A stretch of DNA of 64,000 nucleotides from Limnomonas spitsbergensis (Eukaryota > Chlorophyta > Chlorophyceae > Chlamydomonadales), in NCBI GenBank assembly GCA_037349105.1, contig JAYJMM010000071.1:744001-808000 (forward strand), written 5' to 3'. The notes below the pieces were generated by a model. That model had not been told where the DNA came from. It saw nothing but the letters and a program-made list of their open reading frames with translations, and made no database searches. This document shows positions 10,401 to 21,200 of the stretch, piece after piece (the first letter of the stretch is position 1; the number at the start of each line of letters is the position of its first letter). The translations under genes and the position numbers were made by a program.

Positions 10401-13400
10401 GGACATCCAGACACAGGTCTAAACCCTCGACCTCCACATCCAGGACCTCCAGACACATGTATAGGTCGACCTCCAGACCCTGGACCTAGATGCATCACCT
10501 TACATGCGCTTACAGAATAATGCTCGGGAGTGGCGCCCAGGGGTAACACTCAGGAGTAACCCTCAGGAGTTACCTTTGGGAGTGGCGCTCAGGAGCAACG
10601 TTCAGGAGTGACGCTCTGGGACCACATTCAGGAGTGACGTTCAGGAGTAATGTCAGGAGTAACCCCCCGGAGTGACACCCGGGAGTAATGCTCGGGCGCT
10701 CACCTGTCATTGCACCCCCAGTTAGCAGGTTTCCTCCAGTCCACGCCCTGCAGGCGAGCAGCAGGACACATCCTTACCGGACTTAATTAACAGGTTTGCA
10801 GGTTTAGCATTTCAAATCAGGTGAAAATGATTAACTGACAAAGTCAGGCCAACTGCACTTCTGGGACAGGCACAGCAGAAACTAGGGACCTATGGTTGAT
10901 GAAGGGGTTATCCCCTCCAGCCCCACGCGGCCGAGCGTTCAGCAATGCCCTGCGGGTATGCACCGTTCTTAACATGCTCTTCGCGAGGGCAAATCCCCTC
11001 GAGCACTGTAATAGTGGCTGGACCTTGCCTTAGAGCGCTGTGCCACTCCGCCGTAAGTACCACCTGGAAGTGTGTCATGAAAGGATGGAGGGTTGAGGGC
11101 TTACTTAACCCATAATTATAACCCTTGCCCTGCCGCAGAGCGCTGTGCCACTAACCCTAGGTCCCACCTGGTAGCGTGTCATGAAAGGGTGGAGGGTCTA
11201 GGGTCTAGGGCTTACTACACCCAAAACCTTGCTCTGCCCCAGGGTGCTGAGCCGCCTCCCCTGCATCACACCTGGTAGCGTGTCATGAAGCAGTCAATGT
11301 TGTATTCGGCCGCCAGCACCGCTGCCGAGGACCCCAGCTCGCTGTAATAGATGGTGTTCCATCGGCTGTTGTGACAGTGGAACACAGAGCCGTCCTTCAT
11401 GAGCAGCTGGAGGCCTGTCTGAAGTGCAGGAGAAGAGGTAAGGGTGACAATTTACAGGGTTAAGAAGATTGTAAGGCGGCTGGAAGCCAGCCTGAGGTAC
11501 ATTGAGAGCGGAGAGGCTGCGGACTCAGAAGGGAGGCTAGGGCATGCATGACGTATACCTAGTAGGCACCCTTTTCCCGCCCCTTCACCCCAACCCTGAA
11601 TGCCCTGGTTGCAGCGAGATGGAGAGGATCCCCTCAATCTTTCCTTCAGCTACCAGTCAGCTACACCCACCAGTTCGTGTTCACCAGACAGTCAGCTACC
11701 AGTCAGCTACACCCACCTGCCCTGAATATGATCTGTGAGGCATGCTCCGGGACATTTCCGGAGACATGCATGGTAGCTCACCTTGTGCTACGGCCGAACG
11801 GGTGGCTTCCTTAATCCACGCCTCAGGGCGCATCGTTTATTTATTTATCCGAAAGCAAACCCTGAACCCCGACACCCCCTGCCCGACACTCCCTGTAATA
11901 TGAAACCGTTAACACATTAAGAAACAATACCGTTGATGCATAAAGAAACAATAGAAGTGTTTCCTTATTGGCTTCACAACACCGTCCCCCACACACCCGC
12001 ACCCTCATGCCCTGGTTGCGGGCATGATGGAGGGGATCCACTAGCTGCTTTTGACCCCTGTTGCGGTTTTGGCTGACACAATCTGTCTTTGACCCCCACT
12101 TGGCAGGCTGCTTTGGCAGGCTGGCTCCTCTTTTGACCCCCACTTGGCAGGCTGTTTTTGAGGCTGGCTCTATTTCGGACACCCACTTGGCAGGCTGTTT
12201 TGGCAGGCTGGCTCCGCTTTTTACCCCCACTGCTGTTTGGCAGGCTGGCCCACCCTGACTGGCCAATGAGTCATTCTGACGGAAGTCTTTTGAGTCACAG
12301 GATCATAATCTAGGCCCTGGTCCTCACCCAGTCGGTGGCTATGGCGTACGACTGCACGTGTGGGTTCCTTCGCCATTTCCCTCGCACGTCCCCATGCAGA
12401 GGCGAGCCCTCACAGCTGATGGTCGGCCCCACCAGCCTCACGTCTCCACGCAGTCGCCGGATGAATGGCTGCGTCCAGTGCACTCGACCCTGCAGTGCAT
12501 TAGCAGCAAGTGGCATGTAGGGCTGGGAAGGTGCTGAAGTGCATGCTGCAGTGCCAGCTTACATTATTACACAGAGGTGTGGATATTCCTCTCTGCTATC
12601 AACCTTGCTGAAATTGTCCCCCTGGGAGCAGGTAGGTGGGGAGGGTGCAGAAGTGCCCTACCAAACTGTGCTATCACTTGGGGACAGTCCTCACACCTCT
12701 CAGCCTCTCACCCTTGCATACGCCGGGAGGTAGGGCCCTCGGACTGAGCTATTGATGAAGAAAAAGTACTTGTAGTTCCTAATCTTCACGTGGCGGCTTT
12801 TGAGCAGCCAGCCGTATGTGCCCCAGTCGTAGCACTCGTTCGCGTGATGGACGTAACGAGCATGAGCAGGTAGCGTAGGTAGATCCAGGTGCGGAGCATC
12901 CTGTCAGGGAGGGGGGCAGTGCCGTCATCAGCTCACGCCAACGGCAATGTAGCTACATACCGGCGTAAGGCCAGGCTGGGAGGCCATGGTAAAGCAAGAT
13001 CTGGTGTTTTCTGCATATCCTTCATACTTCCATAGTAGAGGGTTGAAAGAGGAAACTGACACCATGAAAACCCATGGGATTGTCTTTGTCACTACACGCG
13101 AGGAACACAGGGGGATCAGGCCCTACACCAGTTGGTTTTTGTCCTAAGCGTCCCAGTGGTGGCCGTCCCAAGCGTCTCAGTGGTGGCCGTCAAGGTGGTG
13201 GTGTGCTCTTGAAGTAGGATGCGTAAGCCACTAGAACATTTTACGCCCCCTACTTCAATATGTGCGCACTTCAAATCACGCTGGGAAAGTGAGCTCCGGC
13301 CGCTCTGGATTGTAATTTAATTAGCTAGGGGCATGGCCGCATGGCCGCGGCCAGATGCGAACATCCATGCAGTCTACTCTGCATGGAGTAGACTGCATGG

Positions 13401-13855
13401 ATCCAGTTTACGCTGCAGCACCACATGACTGAAAGGGAAGACTGCGCATTGCAGCCTGGAATCTCCTAGATTTGGGAAGGAGCAGATATAACCCATGCAA
13501 CAGGCGGGCAGCCACTGCAGGGGGATTTGCCGGGATACCGCTTTGAGGATTGGATCCTCGTATACGACGTCACCTCTGAGCCATCTCCCTTGTAATCTTG
13601 CAGGATAATGACGTAGTCGCAGCGCTCATCATTTGCGATGGCCTCGTGAACAAAGAATCGCAGGTTGTCGTGGAACTCGGGGTCGCTGGCAGCGAAGAGG
13701 TACATCACAAGTATCTCTTTTCCGAATCCCAGACCTCCAGCAACGGAACTGGGACTCAAAAGCTGCTCTTCCAAGTGGTACGATGAAATGAAGGCGAACA
13801 AGACCCAGAGAGACAGCAGCAAGCAGAAGCACCATCCAAGGGATCGCAAGCGCAT
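7495..13855 (-). CDS. Glycosyltransferase-like type II membrane protein, six exons
   Basis: Exons (minus): 13855-13574, 12900-12712, 12489-12328, 11418-11272, 10747-10704, 7711-7495. Every junction is GT-AG and phases match, giving about 346 residues. Residues 8-25 form a hydrophobic signal anchor. Then come conserved-looking blocks: MYLFAASDPEFHDNLRFF, CDYVIILQ, ANECYDWGTYGW, KYFFFINSSVRGPYLP, GRVHWTQPF, VRLVGPTISCEG, NPHVQSYAIATDW, YYSELGSSAAVLAAEYNIDC, GVDWRKPANWGCN and FYDGITLDPLEVMFVKVK. I recall this block order from plant/algal and some bacterial proteins annotated as glycosyltransferase-like; donor and acceptor are unknown. A Golgi location is inferred from the anchor. The C-terminus is uncertain: the frame runs into Gly-rich codons before the stop at 7495, and a GTACGG donor near 7613 could lead to another exon. 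The 13855 start puts the anchor at the N-terminus; an in-frame ATG exists at 14047. Confidence 0.8.
7733..7915. repeat. 38-bp tandem repeat with TTTAGGG core
   Basis: Four to five copies of a 38-bp unit (GTAGGGTTTAGGGTGACGAC then CTGGGGGCCAGCATGGGT). It lies inside the last intron of the glycosyltransferase-like gene, starting 21 bp from the acceptor at 7712. The core is a plant-type telomere heptamer in the plus orientation. Confidence 0.9.
7950..10495. repeat. 42-bp minisatellite with telomere-like TAAACCC core
   Basis: About 60 copies of a 42-bp unit (GGACCTCCAGACACAGGTCT then AAACCCTGGACCCCCACACCCA). Variants mark higher-order structure: the block with a CATGTATAGGCCGACCTCC junction at 8933 recurs at 9671, 738 bp later, and related junctions follow at about 10160, 10267 and 10457. 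The array fills the intron between the exons ending at 10704 and starting at 7711. The 14-residue repeats in minus and plus frames follow from 42 being a multiple of 3. Confidence 0.96.
10515..10697. repeat. Degenerate ~15-bp repeat abutting a splice donor
   Basis: Roughly twelve diverged copies of a CTCAGGAGTAAC/GTTCAGGAGTGACG motif. On the minus strand the array begins about 6 bp inside the intron that starts at donor 10703, so donor-proximal DNA is repetitive from its first bases. Confidence 0.8.
11010..11290. repeat. 104-bp tandem triplication carrying an exon end and its donor
   Basis: Three copies of a 104-bp unit. CACCTGGTAGCGTGTCATGAA lies at 11269 (true exon end), 11165 and, diverged, at 11061, each 104 bp apart. 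The copied segment includes the last ~18 exon bases and the 5' splice site of the exon 11418-11272, so the intron holds two decoy donors (CCAG|GTGGGA and CCAG|GTGGTA on the minus strand). Confidence 0.9.
12050..12260. repeat. ~55-bp tandem repeat in intron
   Basis: About four imperfect copies of a unit containing TTTGACCCCCACTTGGCAGG and CTGTTTTGGCAGGCTGGCTC. It sits in the intron between the exons ending at 12328 and starting at 11418 of the minus-strand glycosyltransferase-like gene, near the donor side. Confidence 0.8.
13363..13402. repeat. Perfect 16-bp inverted repeat (hairpin)
   Basis: ATCCATGCAGTCTACT at 13363-13378 is exactly complementary to AGTAGACTGCATGGAT at 13387-13402, with an 8-base loop. 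It lies in the first intron of the minus-strand glycosyltransferase-like gene. Confidence 0.9.
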
Positions 13856-14128
13856 ATTTCTGTTTCTGTTTGAAAGGAAAAGGAGTATCCAGAATGCGCC
13901 GCTACATGCAGAAGATGCTTCGAAATTCAAAAGTGGGTGGTGGGGTACCCCGAGGGTCCTGGGGGTGGGTCCTGGGCAGGTACCTATACCGCGTGGGTAT
14001 GTTCGACAGGCTGAACGAATGCGTCCAATTCTGCTCATGAGAGACAAACAAACAGAAAAATGAAAGACGTTGACCTAAATTAACAACGGCATTCATGAGA
14101 CCCACGCCAGTATTGGGCCGTGAGCGTG

Positions 14129-16993
14129 ATGGACCCTGAATCCCCCAGTGCAGCAGCCAGTGGTGATGAAGACGCTGAGGAGACCAGAGAGGCAACAGGA
14201 GAGGCACCTATGAAGAAGAAAGCCAGAGGGTAGGTTTGTCATGGGACAAGCCTCTGCAGCTGGCTTGCTCTAATCACGTCCAGTGTTTTCAGTAGAAGTT
14301 TTGAATTTGAAAGCATCCAAGGCAAAGATAACCAATGCACAACTTGAAATATTCACAGCTCATCCTCTGGGGCCCATAAGACAAAGCATAGGCTCATCTC
14401 TTACTTAAATTCAACATGCAGACGTCCAGCAGGGGCGAGGAGCCGAGGAGGAAAGGCCTGCTGTTCACAGCAGGCCGGAAAGGGGAAATCGCTCTAGGTG
14501 TAAGCGCGGGGGTGTGCCACGAGCTTTCCAGCAACAACCCTCTGATGCCACGGATCCCATACAGCTGGACGGGGAAGGTGCACACCTGCCCCCTGCCGCG
14601 ATCAAGCAGCACCAGGTCCATGTTGCATCACCCAAACAGCCTCAGCCCCAGCCTCCCCCTCCCCACCAGCAGCTTTTCCATTCTCTTTTGACTGATGTAG
14701 CCAAGCACCAGCCCTTGGAGCGGCTATGGTTCCTGATGCTGGAGTGATGCGTCGATGAGCCATTAAACAGTCATGACACCTTGAGACCCATGCTGGCAGA
14801 TCCGCTGGTAGTTGGGAAGGGTTTGCACGGCAGGCAGAGGGAGCAGATGTGGCCAGTCTTTGCCAGGTGTTTCAACGCAGCCACTGGCTGTTCCCCTGAG
14901 CCTGCACAGCATGCTGCCTACTACTCTAGGCTCCGCCGTAAGAATCCGCAGGGAGACAGCGAGAGAATTACAAAGGGGGGCGGGCGGTGGAGCATTCAGA
15001 GGGAGGAGATGGAGGCTGCCAGGGAAATGGTATCGGACAGGATGCAAACAAACTTGGTGGCTGCTGCAACAGCTGCTGCTGCTGGGCCAGATCTACCATC
15101 AGCCGTCACAGCTGCTTTGCGAGCAGCTGCTCGACTGGTGCAGGAGCTTGCTGAAAACGGGCCGCTGGATCTGGTCACTGCCAACCCAGATTTGCGAGCT
15201 GACATGCTGCGGGTGAATGCCGCAACAAAAGTGCTATGCACGATTTCAAGCTGTGATCTTATGCACAACAACTACCAGACAACTACATAGGCAACTTCAT
15301 TGGCATGTTTCTCATTGCTCAAGACGAATAAATTAGCATTATGCCGTGTGCATCTTTTGGGCAATGAGAATTGCTCTGATCCCTTTTGTCTTTCCTTCTC
15401 ATGCAGCGTGCCTTCAACAATGGCTTGATGCCTTCCAGAGGCCATGACCAGCAGCAACTGTGGGCTGTCGAAGAGTTTGATGGGCCAGAGCATGCGGACA
15501 GTGTGACCGGGCGCAAGCCCTTGCTCATGTCATACAGATGCACACGCCCCCAGCATAAGTTGTCTGAGCTGAAGGTTGTGGTTTCCTGCAGCACACTCAA
15601 CACCAGCATCCTCGCGTGGCATGATGCGGTCCCCCTACCAGAGTGGCTGTCCCTGCCAGCCGAGCACCCCAAAATTACCTGCCTAGAGGAGCTCGCGCTC
15701 TTGCTGTCTGGCCTCGCCGCCGGCAGTCTATGCCTGGGCCTGTCCCATCCGTCGCACAAGGCCAGCCTTCAGCAGATGCAGCAGCTTGGCAAGCTCTCCG
15801 CAGGCACCCAGCACATCAGGTACCCAGGAGGTCGCGTTGTCATGTGGAAGGCAGGCGGCTGCGGAGTGCTGATTGATGGCCTGTCGCTGCGTCCGGGCCA
15901 ATGTGCAGCCTGCCAGAAGCTGGGCCAACAAGCATCAAGCCATGCCACCCGGCAACGGCAACGGCATTGCTCTACAAACGACGATCCTTGCAGTCTTACC
16001 CATAAGCAGCTGGTCAGCGTATCTAAGGTGCGGGGCCTGCTCATGCGTGAGACTCTCTGCTCTTGCCAGGATGGTGATGCCTGGCTGCCTGCTCATGCGT
16101 GAGACTGTTTGTTCTTGCCTGGCTGCTGATGCCTGGCTGCTCATGCATGGCTGCTGATACATGGATACTCATGCCTGGCTGCTCATGCATGGCTGCTGAT
16201 ACATGGATACTCATGCATGGATGCTCATGCCTGGCTGCTCATGCATGGCTGCTGATACATGGATACTCATGCATGGATGCTCATGCCTGGCTGCTCATGC
16301 ATGGCTGCTGATACATGGATACTCATGCCTGGCTGCTGATACATGGATACTCATGCATGGATGCTCATGCCTGGCTGCTCATGCATGGCTGCTGATACAT
16401 GGATACTCATGCCTGGCTGCTCATGCATGGCTGCTCATGCATGGATACTCATGCCTGGCTGCTGATACATGGATGCTCATGCATGGCTGCTCATGCATGG
16501 ATACTCATGCATGGATACTCATGCCTGGCTGCTGATACATGGATGCTCATGCATGGCTGCTCATGCATGGCTGCTCATGCATGGATGCTCATGCCTGGCT
16601 GCTGATACATGGATGCTCATGCATGGCTGCTCATGCATGGCTGCTCATGCATGGATACTCATGCCTGGCTGCTGATACATGGATGCTCATGCATGGCTGC
16701 TGATGCATGGCTCTGCATGCATCTGACGCACACAGGAGCAGCAGGCGGACCGGGCGAAGCTCGAGTCGCATCTCCGGCAGTCAATCCGGGACAAGGAGGC
16801 AACCCAGGAGGAGCTCACCAAGGCGCTGATAGAGCAGGAGGAGCTGGTGGAGGGCATGCGGGCTTAGATGATCAAGAACAGCCACGCTGAAGAGTACACC
16901 TTGCTGCAGACGGTATCTAACAGCGAGAAGGTTGTCGCTGCCATCCAGGAGCAGCTAGACAGAATGGGATCCCACTTCCCAGCGGGTTCCTGA
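14129..16993 (+). CDS. Unrecognised multi-exon protein, coiled-coil C-terminus, probably broken
   Basis: Candidate exons: 14129-14229 (acidic/Lys-rich start MDPESPSAAASGDEDAEE, donor GG|GTAGGT), possibly about 14532-14744, about 14781-15212 (donor CGG|GTGAAT), 15407-16027 (TGCAG acceptor; donor AAG|GTGCGG) and 16736-16993 (CACAG acceptor). The last three join in phase 0; joins before 14781 are unresolved. The 15407 exon includes RYPGGRVVMWKAGGCGVLID and a CxxC pair (QCAACQK). The last exon is a charged coiled coil. An in-frame TAG at 16865-16867 interrupts it, yet the same frame continues for 41 codons to TGA at 16991 with coiled-coil character. This suggests a recent nonsense mutation or an unseen splice. 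Cys-pair followed by coiled coil recalls DNA-binding parts of some transposon proteins, but that is only an impression. It is divergent from the gene at 13855, 273 bp away. Confidence 0.42.
16040..16718. repeat. 14-bp minisatellite (ATGCATGGCTGCTC)
   Basis: About 45 copies of a 14-bp unit with four main variants (ATGCATGGCTGCTC, ATGCCTGGCTGCTC, ATACATGGATACTC, ATGCATGGATGCTC). The array lies between donor 16028 and acceptor 16735 of the plus-strand gene. Its first recognisable CTGCTCATG element is about 10 bp from the donor. Confidence 0.93.
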
Positions 16994-17316
16994 GACCCTC
17001 TTAACACACGACAAAAGCAATGTTACATAGATTAAAGAGCGATGCCATGACGAATCTTCTTTTAACCTGGAAAAGTGTGGCAGTCCCGCGACTTCCCTCC
17101 CTCTGGTAGTACCCCAAAGGTCATACCTGATCAAAACCTGTGACGGGTTGCCGAAGTGGGACTGGCCTCACCTCGGGGTGAGCACTTCAGCTGTGTTTGT
17201 GTGAGGAGGCAGGCAGGTCATGTCATCCAGAGCAGCACTGCATCAGGTGTGATGAAGTATGACTGCATGGGGCGTACCCATGCACACTTGATTGCTTTTG
17301 TATCTTGCAGCTCTAG
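16994..17316. other. Spacer without a supported gene
   Basis: No coding signal seen between the stop at 16993 and the candidate exon at 17317. A polypyrimidine-containing stretch ending TTGCAGCTCTAG precedes the latter. Confidence 0.5.
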
Positions 17317-17454
17317 CTGGTGAATGGACAGGTTTGCTACTGGGACTCTTACTCAGGCTTGCAGGCAGTCCCCGACACAGATGATCCTATTAATGCCGTT
17401 GTTTTTACATTTTGCGCTCCAAAGGCTGATTGCGCTGTACCAAAGCCATGGTAA
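17317..17454 (+). CDS. Candidate terminal exon, unknown protein
   Basis: After a TTGCAGCTCTAG acceptor region, the frame starting CTG GTG AAT reads LVNGQVCYWDSYSGLQAVPD, then a further 25 residues ending VPKPW and a TAA at 17452-17454. A GTAAGT at 17451 is an alternative donor. Composition is protein-like and an in-frame stop at 17314 fixes the exon start. It may be the last exon of the plus-strand gene at 14.1-17.0 kb, but no donor that avoids the TAG at 16865 was found to join them. No family recognised. Confidence 0.35.
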   Translation: MVNGQVCYWDSYSGLQAVPDTDDPINAVVFTFCAPKADCAVPKPW

Positions 17455-18251
17455 GTGCTTTAAGACCTGGTGTGCACTGCCACACGAATATCAGCTTCAC
17501 AGCTGCTACCGAATTTTCAAGATTGAACAGGCAGTCAGGCACCGTGGCGAATATTATTTTTGTAAAAACACCCACGGCTTAATGAAGCTAGTTTAGACTC
17601 AACGATATGAAATATAAATTGCCTCATGCGAAGGCAAAAGACCTTTGCAGTGTCCAGGCATCCCCTCAATGCAGCAAACAAAGCAAATGTTCTTCAACCT
17701 TCAGCTTGGGTACTGACGGTATTCAAATTTGTTTAGGGATGGTTTTTCAGGCTGTCCCATATTTATCAATTTCCAGACCTTTTGAAAACCTGGTGACCTT
17801 TACAAGAGGGCTACACATCGCCCTTTTCAAAAAATATCAGCTGAGGCAATTGCTGAGGCCCGCACGTGAGGCAATCAAGGCATTTCGCTCACCCTCAAAA
17901 TAATCTTCTTACCCCAATATGGTGCGATGAAAAAATAAATATGCAGCAGAGATGGAATGGCAGCATGGATTTTATTAGACCACCTAACAGCCTTGACAAG
18001 TGCCTTGACCTCAGGACCCAAAATAGTGAGTTACTCATGCCCTTTCACTCCCCCTGCTTTAACTACATTCCTGAAGCCTCAACTTGGAGGTAGATAGGAA
18101 GAAAGAAAGCTACGGCCCGTGGGAGGCGTTGGAGGTAAGGAACCAGCACAGTTGGATGAAGATACCACACATCCAACCATGACAGCAGCGGGAATGAATC
18201 TCTAGATCTCCCTAGATCTCTCTAGTTCTCCCTAGATCGCCCTACATCTCC
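17455..18251. other. Spacer between convergent genes
   Basis: Two short plus frames (17607-17903 and 17866-18093) have no splice or family support. At 18200-18262 a CTCCCTAGATCT-type motif repeats about six times just downstream of the channel gene stop codon, so it is probably in that gene's 3' untranslated region. Confidence 0.5.
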
Positions 18252-21200
18252 CTAGATCTCCCTTGCTTGTGCTTGCAGCCTGTTGTCAAAGCGCTCTAAC
18301 TCGGCCTTCAAGCCTTCGATCTGGGCTTGCAAGTTGGCGGCAAGATCCTGGATTGCATCCCCAATCTTCTTGACGTCGGTGTTCAGGGCCTGCCTCGCCT
18401 CTGGCGCCCTCAATGTCTCCAGCAGGTTATCTTTGTCCGGGGTCGTCTCAATCGTCAGAACGTGAAGGAACCTTGGGTTGCTGAGTTGGTCCTGTGCGAA
18501 GAAGGAAGGCGGCATGCTCGTCTCAATCTCCATGATCATTTGAGCGCGGAGCAGCAGCCACTCGGTCTTTGCGTGCTCCTTCACCACTGCGTACGTGTCC
18601 GACATGATCGCGATCAAGAGGTTGAAGAGGATGACTGAGATCAGGAAGGTGAAGGTCAGCAGCAGCAGCTGAGCGGTCCAGACGCTGAGGTCCGTGGAGG
18701 TGGAGGTAATGGGACTGGAACCCACGACCAAGAAATAGAGAGAAAGCAGGGAGTGGATCAAACTCTCAAACGGATGCCACTCGATATCCGGATCTGGGTC
18801 CGGAACCACAGACATGACCTGCCAGAAGGCAACGGAGAAGGTGAAAACCAGGACGATGACGATTCCGAGGAAGTACTTGAGGCTGGCTGTCACGCGGAGG
18901 AGCATCTGCACGAAGATCCCGGTGCTCTCGAAAGCTGCGGCAAGCTTGAGCCCCCGCATGCCGAGCAGGACGGTGAAGATGGCAAGAACGGCGCGGCTGC
19001 TGTCCATGCTCAGCACTTGCAGAGGGCAGGCAATGACGAGGAGCACCAAGGCGGAAACCTCCACCATGTTCCAAAAAGCAAGGAAACCTGCGCAGCACAC
19101 AACAGACAGAAACTCCAGAAATTGCAGCACACAATGTACATAAATTGGTTAGCTTTGGATGCCAACAGTGGGCGATAGTTTTGAAGTCCAAGATTTTGAG
19201 TAAATCCCCCCTAGTCTGGCGCAAACTTCTAGAGGTCTAGGGTTCTAAACCCTAACCCTAAATCCTCAGCCACCACAGTAGAAAATAGACAAATAGTACT
19301 TTCATACCTTGAAAGTACTGCAATCGGATTTTCGACATCTGCTGGATCTCGTGGTACAGCTCCATAAGGTTCAGCAACATTGCACGCCTCCAACAGCACC
19401 CGGAGGACGCAGGGCGCGTCTGAGAAGTCATACAGCAAGCTTGCATCCACGCTGCCGGGCGACTGGGAGAGAGCAAGGCCAGAGGCCGCCAGGTAGGCAG
19501 CGCAGAAGAACAGGAACCGGACGCCGTTCCAGAGGAAGCGCTTCCGGGCGTACCTGGTGACATGGTAGGAATGGTTCACATGGGGCAGCGAGGGGGCAGC
19601 GAGAGGTACCAAGAAATGGGGGAAATTGATCAGATTGGACTTTTGCTTGGACTTAAGCAGAGCATGAGGCCTGCCACCCAACCCTTAAAAACCTGAGACG
19701 CTTGCACAAATACGGTAGCCCGGGTGCGCTTGTGGCCCTCGTGAGATAGATATGAGGTGATATGTAGCGCGTGATCCGCACTTCCACACTTTGGGGGGGC
19801 TAAGGTGATGTTCCCTGATCTCACATACCAGTATCTTGTGCAATGCATACTACTCTTCATGCAAAAAACATTGTACCACACATGTACGCATCTATGCTGG
19901 TGGAACATTTCCGAGTTAACGAGTGAAAGGCGCCACACCAGCCCCTCCTGGATGTAAAGTCAGGAGAACAGAGCAACGGGTCCAGGCGGACAGTTTGAGT
20001 GAGCAGGCGGGTCAGCACTCGCCCAGCCTTCCGCATACTTAATCAAGATTAAAACAGACCCAAAGTGCTAAATTTCAGACAACTAGCTCCCACTCCATAT
20101 CACTATCCCACCAGGGTCCCATCAGGGTGTCAGGGCCACCAGGGTCCCATCAGGGTGTCAGGACCACCAGGGTCCCATCAGGGTGTCAGGACCACCAGGG
20201 TCCCATCAGGGTGTCAGGACCACCAGGGTCCCATCAGGGTGTCAGGGCCACCAGGGTCCCATCAGGGTGTCAGGACCACCAGGGTCCCATCAGGGTGTCA
20301 GGACCACCAGGGTCCCATCAGGGTGTCAGGACCACCAGGGTCCCATCAGGGTGTCAGGACCACCAGGGTCCCATCAGGGTGTCAGGACCACCAGGGTCCC
20401 ATCAGGGTGTCAGGACCACCAGGGTCCCATCAGGGTGTCAGGGCCACCAGGGTCCCATCAGGGTGTCAGGACCACCAGGGTCCCATCAGGGTGTCAGGAC
20501 CACCAGGGTCCCATCAGGGTGTCAGGGCCACCAGGGTCCCATCAGGGTGTCAGGACCACCAGGGTCCCATCAGGGTGTCAGGACCACCAGGGTCCCATCA
20601 GGGTGTCAGGGCCACCAGGGTCCCATCAGGGTGTCAGGGCCACCAGGGTCCCATCAGGGTGTCAGGACCACCAGGGTCCCATCAGGGTGTCAGGACCACC
20701 AGGGTCCCATCAGGGTGTCAGGACCACCAGGGTCCCATCAGGGTGTCAGGGCCACCAGGGTCCCATCAGGGTGTCAGGGCCACCAGGGTCCCATCAGGGT
20801 GTCAGGACCACCAGGGTCCCATCAGGGTGTCAGGACCACCAGGGTCTCATCAGGGTGTCAGGGCCACCAGGGTCCCATCAGGGTGTCAGGGCCACCAGGG
20901 TCCCATCAGGGTGTCAGGACCACCAGGGTCCCATCAGGGTGTCAGGACCACCAGGGTCCCATCAGGGTGTCAGGGCCACCAGGGTCCCATCAGGGTGTCA
21001 GGACCACCAGGGTCCCATCAGGGTGTCAGGACCACCAGGGTCCCATCAGGGTGTCAGGACCACCAGGGTCCCATCAGGGTGTCAGGGCCATCAGGGTCCC
21101 ATCAGGGTGTCAGGACCACCAGGGTCCCATCAGGGTGTCAGGGCCACCAGGGTCCCATCAGGGTGTCAGGGCCACCAGGGTCCCATCAGGGTGTCAGGGC

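Noticed and set aside
7856..10458. 696- and 855-codon minus frames and 152-210-codon plus frames with 14-residue repeats
   Set aside because: Produced by the 42-bp unit (a multiple of 3). Several frames on both strands are open at once, and the region is an intron of the glycosyltransferase-like gene.
16099..16675. Plus frames with HAWLLMHGCSC repeats
   Set aside because: Artefact of the 14-bp intronic array, shifting frame every unit.
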